This document shows positions 42,291 through 52,581 of a stretch of DNA of 64,000 bases, piece after piece. The notes beneath the pieces were generated by a model that saw only the letters and a list, made by a program, of their open reading frames with translations, had not been told where the DNA came from and made no database searches. The position numbers and the translations under genes were made by a program. Position 1 is the stretch's first letter, and each line of letters starts with the position of its first letter. This stretch comes from Pyropia yezoensis (taxonomy: Eukaryota > Rhodophyta > Bangiophyceae > Bangiales > Bangiaceae), in contig CM020618.1 in the NCBI GenBank assembly GCA_009829735.1, positions 28,682,894 to 28,746,893 on the forward strand, in the 5' to 3' direction.

Positions 42291-43900
42291 CCACCACCGT
42301 CGCTACCGCCGACGTCACCAAGGCTCCCGTCGCCGCCGCCGCCGCCGCCGCCGATCGCCGGCAGCCGTCGCGGGACCAGATCGCTGCGACTACGGTAAGT
42401 GGAGGCGCCGACGGTGGCGGACAATCCGCCACCAAAAGCATTCCACGGATTTCAAAAAGTGACTGCCAACTCGAGGCTTGCCAATGTGTGGCTGTCGAGC
42501 CTTCATCGGTCGATCTCAAGAATTATCGCGATGTGCCAGGAAATGTACAAGGTAGACTTTGAATGCTTGCAGATCCCATTCACACCGGGTCTCTTAGGAA
42601 CGGGCCTCGATCGATCGCGGAGAAGGGGCCACCAGGCAAGCAGCCAACTCGCATCAAATATGGACATCTCCTGTGAGGACTGGCCTGGGTCAACGGCACT
42701 CACCAAAGTACCGGAAGCAGGTCCAGGCACGTGGACAGGCCTGGGCTGCCATTGGCTGCCCACGCCCTGCGACTTGGTGGTCCACCTCTGACATGAGAAA
42801 CGCCGCAGCCCCGTGTCCGGGCATTTTATAGAAAAGCACGATACGCTTCGACATGGTTCTTGTTAATCACGCCTTGGCGATACTTGATCAGGGAGTCCTT
42901 CGGCGACATGCTCCTGGGGGCAACGAAGAGGGGGTGGGAGGTGAATGCCAACGGGTGAGGGTCCGGCACCTTTGGGGCGGCCAACTCACGGTCGGCGGCA
43001 ACGGCGCCGAGGCCATCCCTCAGAGCTGTACGGAATTGACGCCAGCGTGATGGTACAGCGTGCTCGTCGGCCAGCAGCCAAAAAAGTGACTCTACGGGCG
43101 CAGCAAAAGACGATTGCTCCTGTTCAGTGCCGCTCTGGCCGTGCCGTCGCGAAGCTGCATCACATATACTCACTGTGGGGTAGCCAGGTATCCCACGAAG
43201 CCTGTTGGTTGTGCTTTGACCGTCACATGCGCATTGCAATTCAGATGATGGTCAAGGGGGGGGGAGGTCAAGGCAGGACGATCCCAGGCCAACAAACGGG
43301 GTAGCCGTCGAGCAAAGAGCGTGCGGCGGCCGCGCAGGGTGTGGTGGTGGTGGTGGCCACCATGGAGGGAGTAGAGCAGCTGCTGGCAGACCAGCATGCA
43401 GGGGGGGATGGTGGGGGCGAGAGGCTGTTCGGGGAATGTTGTCCACAGCAATCCCTTTGAGGGCTGTTTGGGGAATGCTTTCGACGCAACAGCCTCTCTA
43501 GGGCGACGCCACCCCCTTTCCAGGCGACGAACTGCGCGTTCCAAGCTACAGAGTACGACGTGGCCAAGGGCACGGCCATTGCTAGCCCTCCGCCGGTCTT
43601 TGGGTTCGGCACGTTCGAGTCGTGTGCTTCAATCCTCAAAGGGGTCGATGATTTAAGAAACCACCGTCCGTGACAGTACCTCGTCTTGTCATCCACCTCG
43701 CTGGAGCCGCACGGACGGGGCTCGTCATGATCATCCATCCATATGGGGTGACGCCGTTGCCCGCACCGTTCCACGGGGCGTCGTGGGCTCGGCGACCGTG
43801 GCGGGCGCGCCACCCGCCTAATGCAAATTATGAACGTTAGCAGTCTCGAGATAAGTAAGAACCACAGGGCACAAGTCATTGCGGTGGGGGGACTTGATGA
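42291..43900. other. lower-GC spacer with right copy of inverted repeat
   Basis: Composition close to balanced in places. Contains the right 34-bp repeat (42814-42847). The minus frame 43239-42826 has a protein-like end (FWLLADEHAVPSRWRQFRTA, SPKDSLIKYRQGVINKNHVE, AYRAFL stop) that runs into the repeat; it may be a fragment of a repeated coding element of unknown type. No complete gene could be built. Confidence 0.35.
42814..42847 (-). repeat. right copy of 34-bp inverted repeat
   Basis: Inverted partner of 37133-37166 with one mismatch. Together they bracket 5.7 kb. No target-site duplication is evident next to either copy. Confidence 0.85.
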
Positions 43901-43938
43901 CATTCACAGCAGGCGCGCCCCCTCGACCCGCACCCACG

Positions 43939-44042
43939 CCGCCGCCGAGCCGGCCGGCTCCCCCCCACCGCCGAGCCGGCCGGCTCCCCTCCGCCGCCGA
44001 GCCGGCAGACTCCCAGCCGCCCCCGAGCCCGCAGGCTCCCCC
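43939..44042. repeat. four-copy 26-bp minisatellite
   Basis: Four degenerate head-to-tail copies of about 26 bases around the core cgccgagccggccggctccc. Confidence 0.8.
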
Positions 44043-45949
44043 CCGATGCTCACCTCGCCGCCCTTGATGAGCGCCGTCGCACCGCGTCCAGGTTGGCGCG
44101 GCATGATGTCATTCTTTGGGCAACGTGGCGGCCGCCTCGCCGGCACGTCTAGCGCGCGTGCTTGGGCATGGGGAGGGGGTTGGTGCTGGTGGCGGGGGGG
44201 GGGTCGGCCGTGCAAGCGAGCCATCCGCTTGGCGGGTGGGGAGAGTGGGGAGCGCAGAACACAGAGTTGGTGCGCGGACTGGCCGCCGTGTCCCTCCCCC
44301 TCCCCGCGTCGACACCTGACCGTCCCGGCTAGGGCTGCTCCGCCTTTTGGCGGCTCCCGGCGTGCACTTGTGCGTCGGGGGCGACGGGGAGGAGGGGTGG
44401 CGGCGGCAGCGACGGAGGAGTGGGGTGCTTCCCCTCCTCCTTTCCGTCTGCTGTCGTCCTCCGTCTCGGCGCCCTTGGGCACCGTCTCTGCCCTCTTGGC
44501 GGCGGGCGTTCCCGGGCGTGGCCGCGGTCGGCAAAATGCAAGGCCACACCCCCGCCGCCGCGCGGCGGCAACGGCGGGCGGGTGCCAGCGTGTTGGCCGG
44601 CGGTGGCAGTCGCAGTGGCCATGACGCTGAGTCTGCGAGAGGGTGGGGCCGAGAGGCGGCCATTATGGCACGGCGCCGGCAGAACTGGTAGGGATGGCCG
44701 GCGGCAGCCACGAGGCGGGGGGACGGTGGCGGCAGCGACGGCGGCCGTGTTGCTCTGGCACCGCTGAGCAATGTGCGTGGGTGAGGGAGGGTCGGAGGGG
44801 GGAGGAGGGGCGCCCTGCCGCGGGGACCTACCCCCCCCCTTGTCCCTTCCCCGCCTCGCCCGCCTGCGTTTTCTCCGGCCGCGGGTGAGTCCGCTGCCGG
44901 CTGGCAGACCACGGGGGGCTGGGTGTGGCGGCAGCAGCGGGCATACCGCCCGTCGGCCGCTGTCTGTCGTCTGCGAGTCGCCGTGCGGGGGATGGTCCAC
45001 GTGGGCGCCCGCGGCTGCCAACGTGGCGCCCGTTGGGGGGCTGCTGCGGCCGCGGGAGGGGGGGGGGGGGGTGGCAGACGCCACAGAGGGGGGTGGGTGG
45101 AAGATCGCGCCCGCCCGCGCGCGCGCGGCGGTCGGCCGTCGGGCGCCCGTGCTCCCCCGTTGCACTTTCCCCCTTTCCCCCCCCTTCCCTCCCACTGCCC
45201 TCTGTTGCTGCCGTCGACCTACCACCGTGAACGCTGCCCGCGCGAGGCCGTGAACGCTGCCCATGCGAGGCAGGGCGGGGCGGGGGTGAGAGGGGCGGGG
45301 CGAAGTGGGGCGAGGCGGGGGTGAGAGGAAATGCACGCTCGCCGGCTGGGCTCAGGGGATTAGCGGGGGGTGGGGGAGGAAGCGTTTGCAGTGGACCGTA
45401 GGTGGGGTGGGGGGGGTCGACGCGGAGGGGGGAAGCGGGGAAAGAGGTGGGCGAGGCGGCGCTGAGATTATGGGCTCCCGTCGCGTGGCGGCGTGTGGGG
45501 GGCGGGTGGGGGGGTCCGGTGAGGACGAGAGACCGGGTTAGAATGATGGGGGGGGGGGTGGGTGGCGCCTCGTGGTGACCGCCGCGGCGGACAGCGTCGG
45601 CCCGCGAGGCCGCCCATGGGTGGAGACCCGCCTGCGCCGGTCACTGGGTTGTGCGGGCAAGGAGGGGGCGAGCCCTGTAGCCGCCGGCGCCTACGCGTCT
45701 GGGTGGGGTGTTGGGTCTTCGACAGCTACGGCGGTGGCTACCGCCCGTGTTGCTGAGCGGGTACAAGAGCTGGTAGAGGCTTGGGCAAGAGCGGCGGGGG
45801 CGGGGACGGTGCCTCACCGCTCGCTACGCCCCTGCCCCTTTATCTTCTCGTGCGCTCTCGGCTGTCGACCGCTTGCCTGGCACAACGCCCTTGCGGACGG
45901 TCCCGCTCCCCCTCTCTGTCATCGTCTACAAGCCATCCGGATTGCCTCC
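44043..45949. other. spacer before the LPMO-like gene
   Basis: No supported gene. A 23-bp near-exact tandem duplication lies at 45226-45248 and 45249-45271 (cgtgaacgctgccc core). Frames on both strands are GC-rich shadows. Confidence 0.45.
45226..45271. repeat. 23-bp tandem duplication
   Basis: Two adjacent copies differing at two bases. Confidence 0.85.
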
Positions 45950-47900
45950 ATGGCGTTTTCCCATCGTGGCTGTCCCCAGCCCCCCTGTCGCCGCGGGGTC
46001 ACCCGTAACCGCTCCGCAACCACCTCTACGACCATTGTCGCCGTCGTGGCGGTGGTGGTCACCCTGCTCGCCACGTCGACGCCCACCCCCGTGGGGGCCC
46101 ACTCCTCCATGACGAGCCCCACGTCCATGTCTTTTACCCGCGACTGCCGGGTCAGCCGCGGCGGCGGCGGCTCGGCGCGCAACTGCCCCGGCCCGTGCCC
46201 CAACGTGATGCTCCGGCGGCACGGAGTGGGCTCCTCCCCCGCGGCGCCCGCCGCAACCTATGCGCGGGGCCAGCGGGTGCACGTGCGGTGGGCGCGCAAC
46301 AACCACGAGGGCGGCTTTGTGCGGTGGTCCATCGTTCCGGTGGGCTCCATGATGGACGCCAAGGTGCACGAGGAGATGGCATTCCAGTGGGGCTGCTGGT
46401 CGGCGGGGCGGTTTGCGTGCCGCCCGGGCGCGCACCGCAAAAAGTTTTGTGTTGACGACGCGCTTGGCAAGCCGGTAGGCCACGCCTATCAGGATCACAT
46501 TCGGGTGCCTCGGGTGTATCCCGATGGGGACTATGTGCTTTCATTTGTACGTTTATGGAGGGGCCAGACGGTGCGAGTGGATGAAGGGAGCGGGGGGAGC
46601 GGGGGGTGGGGGGCGGAGGGGGAGAGCGGCAGGGCGCACAGCCGTCCTCTGTGCCGACGTTGTCCGCCATTCCAGTCCCCGAGGCGACCATGGACTCCTG
46701 ACCGAAATTGCTTTCCCGACCGACGGGTGCTGGCGCCCCCCTTCACGCTCTCGCTGCTCTCACTGGCCCCCTCCTGGTTGTCGCACCCTCTACCCCTCCC
46801 ACTCTTCTCTTTTCCCTCTCCCGGCAGGCCTGGTATGGGGGTGTGCGGGACAACAGGCCCAACCGCCGGCCCGTCCAGTCAAGCCTCGGAGACTGTACGT
46901 GCGAGTGTGCCCGACCCCCACCGGTTTGCCAGTCAACGCCTCCCCGTCGCCCTCCTCCCGAACCTATCGTGACCCTCCCGCCGCAAGGAGGTTTTTCTGC
47001 GTGTCTGTGTGCGCGCTGCCCCCCACACGCGCTGGGCGAGCTTGTTCGCCCCCCTGCGGTGCCACGGGGGATGACGGACACTTCGCCTGCCCGCAAGGCG
47101 CCTGCCGGCTCCGCCTTGGCCGAGTGGCTCACTGACCGCGTCAGAGATCCGCTCGCCGGACCTTGCCCCACTCTGCGTTTCCTTGCCTTTCTATTGTTTT
47201 TGCCTCGCTTGTGGTCTCCGCTGTTTGACTCCCTCCCCTCACCTCTCTCACAGACTATGACTGTTCCTACATCCGCATTGTTGGCGGAGGGGTCGTGGCC
47301 CCCGCGTACACCCCCACTTTCCGTCCTGGAAAAGGAACCCGCTTCCCCAACCGCTGCGTGTCGTCGGTCAACCGGCTGGGCAAATGCGCCGTGGAGCCGT
47401 GCACCCGCGGTGGCAACCCGCAGGGCCGCTCCCTCTACACGGGCGGGGAGATGGTGCCTGCCCAGTTTGCCGGCGGTGCCAAGCCCCCTCCCATCCGCGC
47501 AACGTGGTTCCCGGTGGGTTCGCCTGTGGGCGGGGGCGTCCTCGGCGTCAACGCCGTGTTCGTCACGGACGTGCGCGGGCGGCGGCGGTTCCGCCTGAAA
47601 CGGGGGGTGCTGAACGTGGTGACCCTCAACAGTGGGCTCCCCCGGTTTACCATCCAAGCCACCCTGTGGGGCAACGTGCGGGTGGATGGGGTGGCGTTCC
47701 GCACCGACGGGCGGACGGTGAGTGTGGAGCGGGAGGCACCATGGTACCTCACCCGCCCCGACGCAAGCGGCAAAGGCTTTCTCCCGTGGGGGGGATGGAC
47801 GACGGGCAAGGAGATCAAGGTGAAGGTCACGCCGCTGGCCATCCGGGGACAAAAGGTCAAGATCCAGTCCAAGACCTTCCTCGTCAAGGTCGTTATGTGA
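45950..47900 (+). CDS. secreted LPMO-like protein, three exons
   Basis: Exons 45950-46546, 46828-46894 and 47254-47900 give 436 aa in a continuous frame; both introns start GTACGT and end CAG. The hydrophobic segment (about residues 28-42) and a likely cleavage after VGA leave His51 as the mature N-terminus, as needed for the copper histidine brace of lytic polysaccharide monooxygenases. The following domain has ARNNHEGGFVRWSIVP (His119, candidate second brace ligand), a Cys-rich middle (WGCWSAGRFACRPG, KKFCVDD) and HIRVPRVYPDGDYVLSFAWYGG, a pattern known from chitin-binding type-4/LPMO-like proteins. The last ~90 residues look like an Ig-like carbohydrate-associated domain (VDGVAFRTDG, VEREAPWYLT). 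Such enzymes oxidatively cleave crystalline polysaccharides; here it may remodel the alga's own wall. Which LPMO family, and whether the active site is complete, is not settled. Confidence 0.8.
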
Positions 47901-48479
47901 AAGTGTGAGGTGGTGGGGAGTGGAGTGGTGGGGAAGTGGTCGTACGCGTGTCACGCCGGTCGTGGTCGCTGTCGACAGTAGTTTTTAACATGGCACATAG
48001 ACAAACGCTTGCGTGAAAAAAGAAGCATACGACGGTCGGACGACCTCTTCCGTTTGTCCCTGGCCAGGGGAGAACGGCGGAGGGAAGGCGACGATGTGGT
48101 CCTTGATGTATTGCACTCCCCCCCCTTGGAAGACATGACGGTAAGTTGAAAGTACTTTCCAAATGGGCGATGGCGGGGGCTCAACCACACCGTGTTTTTT
48201 TTGCGCGTGCAATCTCCGCCTCGCGCCGTCGGCGCCAACCCACGGACGAGGGCGCGGTGCGAGGAACCCCATCCCCGGCGCGACCTCGCCCACCGGCCAC
48301 CAGGACGTCGGCCCTCCGCCCCGCCCCCACATCCCCCCTCAGACCGCGAGCCAACCCTCGGCCCGCCGCTGGTCGTTGCGGCCCGCGGCAGCCGTGGCTG
48401 GCGTTTTCTGTTGACCCCTGTTTCTTTCCCACGCTGCCCATAGCGACCTCTGCTCCCCCTGGCTGCCGCCGCCGTCGCG
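47901..48479. promoter_or_regulatory. short spacer, TIC110 promoter region
   Basis: Two genes in the same direction lie 579 bases apart. The interval must hold the 3' UTR of the LPMO-like gene and the promoter of TIC110. No specific motif recognised. Confidence 0.45.
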
Positions 48480-51400
48480 ATGGCCCCCCCTGCCTTTGTT
48501 GTCCCGCCCGTCCTGCCCGGCGGGCGGGGCGTGCGGCTGTCTCGGACGGTGCGGACGCCGTTGCCGCTGCTGCGGCAGCGCCGCGCCAGCGTGCTCGCGA
48601 CCGCCGCCGCCGCCAGCCCGATCGCCTCGGCGGCTGCCGGCGGGAGCAGCAGCGGCGGGGCCACCCCGTCGGTGGGTGGTCCCGACGCGGCAGCGCTGGC
48701 GTCGCGGGTGGCTGCCCGTGTTGCGGCCGAAGCGGACGGGGGGGTGGCTGCTGGGCTGGGCGGCCTCGGTGCCACGGCCCGCGGCGCGGCGCTCGCTGCA
48801 CTCGTGGCTCTGACCGCCGGCCTTGGCTGGACAGGGGGAAGCAAGATGTCGCGTGAGGCTGGTGCGGGGGCGGCGGCGGTGGTGGGCCTCACCACCGCTG
48901 TGGGTGCCTCGCGGGTGGTGTCCAAGAGCAGCAAGGGCGCCGCCCGGGAGATTGTGGCGTGCCTGAATGGCGGGAACGCCATTGACTCGGGCATTGCGGC
49001 CACATATGGGGTGGACGCGGCGGACTTCCGCGTCATGCTCCGTCGCGTCTATGAAATCTACCTCTTTGAGATGGTGTCGTCGTCGCCCGCCGACGCCAGC
49101 GGGGGGATGGTGGCCAACCAGCAGATGGAGGAACTACTGCGCATCAAGAGGGCACTCGGCCTGACTGGTGCGGAGGTTGGAGAGGCCCACTACGAGGTGG
49201 GCCGGGAGTTTTATCGGGCCAACGTGGTGTGGTTGGAAGCGACGGACAAGGACGATATAATGGAGCGGGACTCGGCGCAGGCCAAACTCGATAAGCTTTT
49301 TTTCCTATCCTCCCGAGTCCTGGCCGACGGCGAGACGGAGGAAGCCACGGCCTACGAGCTGGGCCGCATCGCCAAGTTCTTTGGCGTCTCTGAGTCGGAT
49401 TTGGCCGCCCGCGTGGAGCGGATTTCTAAGCCCCTCTTCCGTCACGTAGTGTCCCGGGCTACCATCGACGGGTCTTTGCAGCGGGCGGATCTGGCGGCGG
49501 CTCAGGCATCTCTGGGTGTCAGTGACTCGTCGGCGCGCGCCATTGGCCTCCAGGCCTACACCTCCCGTGTGCATGCGCTGGTGACGGAGAAGGGCAAGCT
49601 GGACGCAGCGGATGTCGAGTCTCTGGCCCGCCTGCGCACCTTGCTGGCGTTGGGTGACAGCGAGGGCGAGACCGTCCTCATTGAGCGTGCCCAGCCCGTT
49701 TTCCGAGCCGAGGTGGAGACTGTCGTGGCGGGCGTCACGGATGGATCTTTGTCTGTCTCGTCGGCAGTGGGCCGGATGGCCGTGCGGCAGTCGGAGCTGG
49801 CGCTGCCTTCTGACGTCTGTCGCTCAGCGCTTACGGCGGTCGTCCGCCAGTCTGCGGTGTCGCTGGTGAAGCGCGCCTCCCAGTACCTACGGGTACAAAA
49901 TGTGGGCGGGACGGTGGATCAGGTGAAGGCGCTTCTTGCGTACGCTGATACGGTGCTCCCACTGCTTACGGCGGCGCGGGAGACGTTTGGCAGCGCATCT
50001 GCTGCCACCGACGACGCCACCAGCGCCGCGGCGACGCTTCGGGTGTACATGGGCAACCTAGCCAACGCGGTGGGCCGGCAGGAGCCCCGCCAGCTGTACC
50101 GTCTCTTCCTATCTGACTGTCTCGCGGACGTGAAGATTGATGAGGAGGAGGCCGAGTCGCTGGCGCGCCTGCGCGCCGTCCTGTCCATTAGTGACGCTGA
50201 GGCGGCGGATGCGTACAAGAGCGCCGCCGGTCCGGTGTACCGCAAAGCTACCAAGGAGGCGGTGGAGAAGAATGACCTCAGCGAGGAGTCGCGGGCGCGC
50301 AAGGACAAGCTCAAGGCGGACCTAGCGCTCCCCGAGGAGACTTGGAAGCCCATGGATGTGGAGTTGTACGAGGCCCGCCTGCGCAACCTCATGAACGGCA
50401 ACCGTGTACTGCAGGAAGGCGAGGCCGCCTCCCTGGCGCAGCTGCGTGCCTACTTGGGTCTGAGCGAGGCTGAGGTGGCGAAGGTCACCCGGTCTGCCGT
50501 CGCGCCCGTCTACCTGCAGAGCGTAGAGGAAGCGATGGGCCCCACTGGCGTGATGCTGCCCGAGTACGAGGCGGGCCTCCGCCGCTTGCGTGAGCGCCTT
50601 GGCCTTACCGAGGAGGACGCCGAGAGCATCTTTTACAAGGTCGTCAAGTCCCGGATGCGGGTGTATGTGGAGAAGGCGCTGCTGGCGATGGAAAAGAGCA
50701 AGAACCTGCGTGGCAGCAGCGAGGAGCGGGACATTGGTGACGACCCCTTCATCAAGAGGGCGGGCGCGACCCTGGGCATTGACGCGGGTGGCCTGACGGT
50801 GGAGCTTGCGGCGCTGGTCAACTTTTACACGCGCAACAAGCTGACCAAGACGGTCGAGGTGGATGTGCCGGTACCTGCAAAGGATGGCGCTGAGGCGACA
50901 ACGGAGAAGAAGTCGGTGACAACCTACCCCGTCAATCTCCGCGGGGACTTTGACCCCAAGGTCATGAACGAGATGTACAAGCAGTACCTGGTGCAGTGCT
51001 TCTCCGCGCAGACACGCGGCGAGAAGCAGCGGCTGTTTGCGGTGCTGGATGAGCTCAGCGGTGTGCTTGGTCTGACCACCCCCGAGGTCAATGCCATTCA
51101 CTCGGAGATTGGGTCGGTCATTTACAAGAACTATGCCAACCAGACGCTGGCGAAGAATGGCGCCAAGGGTCTGGAGGAGAAGGACGTGGAGTTCCTGGCC
51201 AACATCCAGCAGACGCTCGCCATGACCGACGCCCAGTGCAAGACGATCATCAAGGAGACCAAGCTGAACCGCATTTCGGTGATGCTCGAGGCCCTGTTTA
51301 ACCGGCCAAAGGTCCTTGCCGAATCGGTTGCCAAGCTTCGCGCCACTGCCAAGGGGCTGGGCGTGGACCTGGTTCGGGACCTGAAGGTGGCCAAGGACCA

Positions 51401-51833
51401 GCGGTCACGCCTCTTCTCTGTGGAGGTGGACGCTGCGATTGAGCGCGGCGCGGTGACGACCGAGACTCAGGACCTGATCCCACAGGTCAAGGCGGAGCTG
51501 GCAATTGACGATGAGACGGCGCGGGACGTGCTGCTCAAGTGCATCCAGCGGCGGTGCAGCTCGCACCTCATCCAGGCGGCGGCTAGCCTGCGACAGGAAC
51601 GCGCCGACACGTCTGTGGCGGAGCTGTCGACGGCGTTGCGGTTTGGCAAGCTCCTGCCGTCCGAGGTCAAGACGGGCGTCATTTCGGCGGCCGAAAAGTC
51701 CGAGCTGTTCCTCCTCTACCAGGCGCACCTGATCAGCGGTGGTGCGCTGTCGGACGATGCGCGGGCGTCGCTGGATCTTCTCAAGACCATGCTCGGCTTT
51801 ACGGATGCGGACATGGCGGGGATCGATGCGTAA
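48480..51833 (+). CDS. TIC110: TIC110, plastid inner-envelope translocon subunit
   Basis: Single-exon protein of 1117 aa, the usual size of TIC110. The first ~45 residues are basic and Ser/Ala/Pro-rich (RLSRTVRTPLPLLRQRRASV), a plausible transit peptide. Two hydrophobic helices follow at about residues 98-117 and 125-145 (AALAALVALTAGLGWTG; AGAAAVVGLTTAVGAS). The remaining ~960 residues are the all-helical stromal domain, with repeated helix-turn units of the type LARLRTLLALGDSEGE, LARLRAVLSISDAEAA, LAQLRAYLGLSEAEV and FLANIQQTLAMTDAQC. It opens with AAREIVACLNGGNAIDSGIA and VYEIYLFEMV, typical of the family. TIC110 scaffolds stromal chaperones at the import site in the inner envelope. Lower Ala/Gly bias than neighbours and one long intact frame make this the most secure gene here. 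Confidence 0.95.
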   Translation: MAPPAFVVPPVLPGGRGVRLSRTVRTPLPLLRQRRASVLATAAAASPIASAAAGGSSSGGATPSVGGPDAAALASRVAARVAAEADGGVAAGLGGLGATARGAALAALVALTAGLGWTGGSKMSREAGAGAAAVVGLTTAVGASRVVSKSSKGAAREIVACLNGGNAIDSGIAATYGVDAADFRVMLRRVYEIYLFEMVSSSPADASGGMVANQQMEELLRIKRALGLTGAEVGEAHYEVGREFYRANVVWLEATDKDDIMERDSAQAKLDKLFFLSSRVLADGETEEATAYELGRIAKFFGVSESDLAARVERISKPLFRHVVSRATIDGSLQRADLAAAQASLGVSDSSARAIGLQAYTSRVHALVTEKGKLDAADVESLARLRTLLALGDSEGETVLIERAQPVFRAEVETVVAGVTDGSLSVSSAVGRMAVRQSELALPSDVCRSALTAVVRQSAVSLVKRASQYLRVQNVGGTVDQVKALLAYADTVLPLLTAARETFGSASAATDDATSAAATLRVYMGNLANAVGRQEPRQLYRLFLSDCLADVKIDEEEAESLARLRAVLSISDAEAADAYKSAAGPVYRKATKEAVEKNDLSEESRARKDKLKADLALPEETWKPMDVELYEARLRNLMNGNRVLQEGEAASLAQLRAYLGLSEAEVAKVTRSAVAPVYLQSVEEAMGPTGVMLPEYEAGLRRLRERLGLTEEDAESIFYKVVKSRMRVYVEKALLAMEKSKNLRGSSEERDIGDDPFIKRAGATLGIDAGGLTVELAALVNFYTRNKLTKTVEVDVPVPAKDGAEATTEKKSVTTYPVNLRGDFDPKVMNEMYKQYLVQCFSAQTRGEKQRLFAVLDELSGVLGLTTPEVNAIHSEIGSVIYKNYANQTLAKNGAKGLEEKDVEFLANIQQTLAMTDAQCKTIIKETKLNRISVMLEALFNRPKVLAESVAKLRATAKGLGVDLVRDLKVAKDQRSRLFSVEVDAAIERGAVTTETQDLIPQVKAELAIDDETARDVLLKCIQRRCSSHLIQAAASLRQERADTSVAELSTALRFGKLLPSEVKTGVISAAEKSELFLLYQAHLISGGALSDDARASLDLLKTMLGFTDADMAGIDA

Positions 51834-52581
51834 GAAGAGTGGGTGCATAGGGGGGGATTCTTCTGCTTCCATGCGTTGTGCGCGCCTTTATCTCGATGCC
51901 CTGATTGTTGACTTTTTTTAGTTCAACAGCACAGTGCGGATGGCGTTGGACGTGGGCGGCCCGCTATTGTTTTTCTGTGCCCTCTCCGCCGCACAGCGCA
52001 CATGGAACATGGGACGCGCAAACCGCCAGGTTGGGGCGGGCGGGCGGGCAGGTGCGAGACCTCACCCACCATGAGGACTCCAGCGGCGGGCACGACCCGC
52101 TTGGGTAGACGACTCGCGGCCGCGGTGCTTGGCCGACGGGGACTGATGACAGCAGCGGCCGCCGACTGTGACAGGCGCCGCAGCGGCAGGGGGGGTGGCC
52201 CCTCCGTCGACCCGCCCGCGGCTGCCGCGCATCGCAAGCCATCACGGGCGGCGCGGCAGGGCGCCGCGGTCCATGCGGACAGGGACCCTGCCCGCCGCAG
52301 CAACAGCACTCACCACATGCGCCCGCGCGGTGAGGAGGGGTCAGCGGCGGGTGCGGGACAAAAAAAAACGGCGAGCCCGCCGCGGCGCGTGCAGTCTTGC
52401 CCTCCCCGCCCCCCCCCGCCCACTGGCCCCTCTACAACCCCGCGCACTTCACCTCACATGGCCAGCCGGGCAGGCGCCCCACCAGCACTGCCAACGCCGA
52501 GCACCCCCCCCCACATCGAGGTGTGACCCCACACCCCGCCGCCGTCGGCGGCGAGTGGGCGCCCCGGGGGGTGCCACGGGC
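51834..52581. other. convergent intergenic region
   Basis: Between the 3' ends of TIC110 and the minus-strand kinase. No protein-like frame; both 3' UTRs expected here. Confidence 0.5.
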
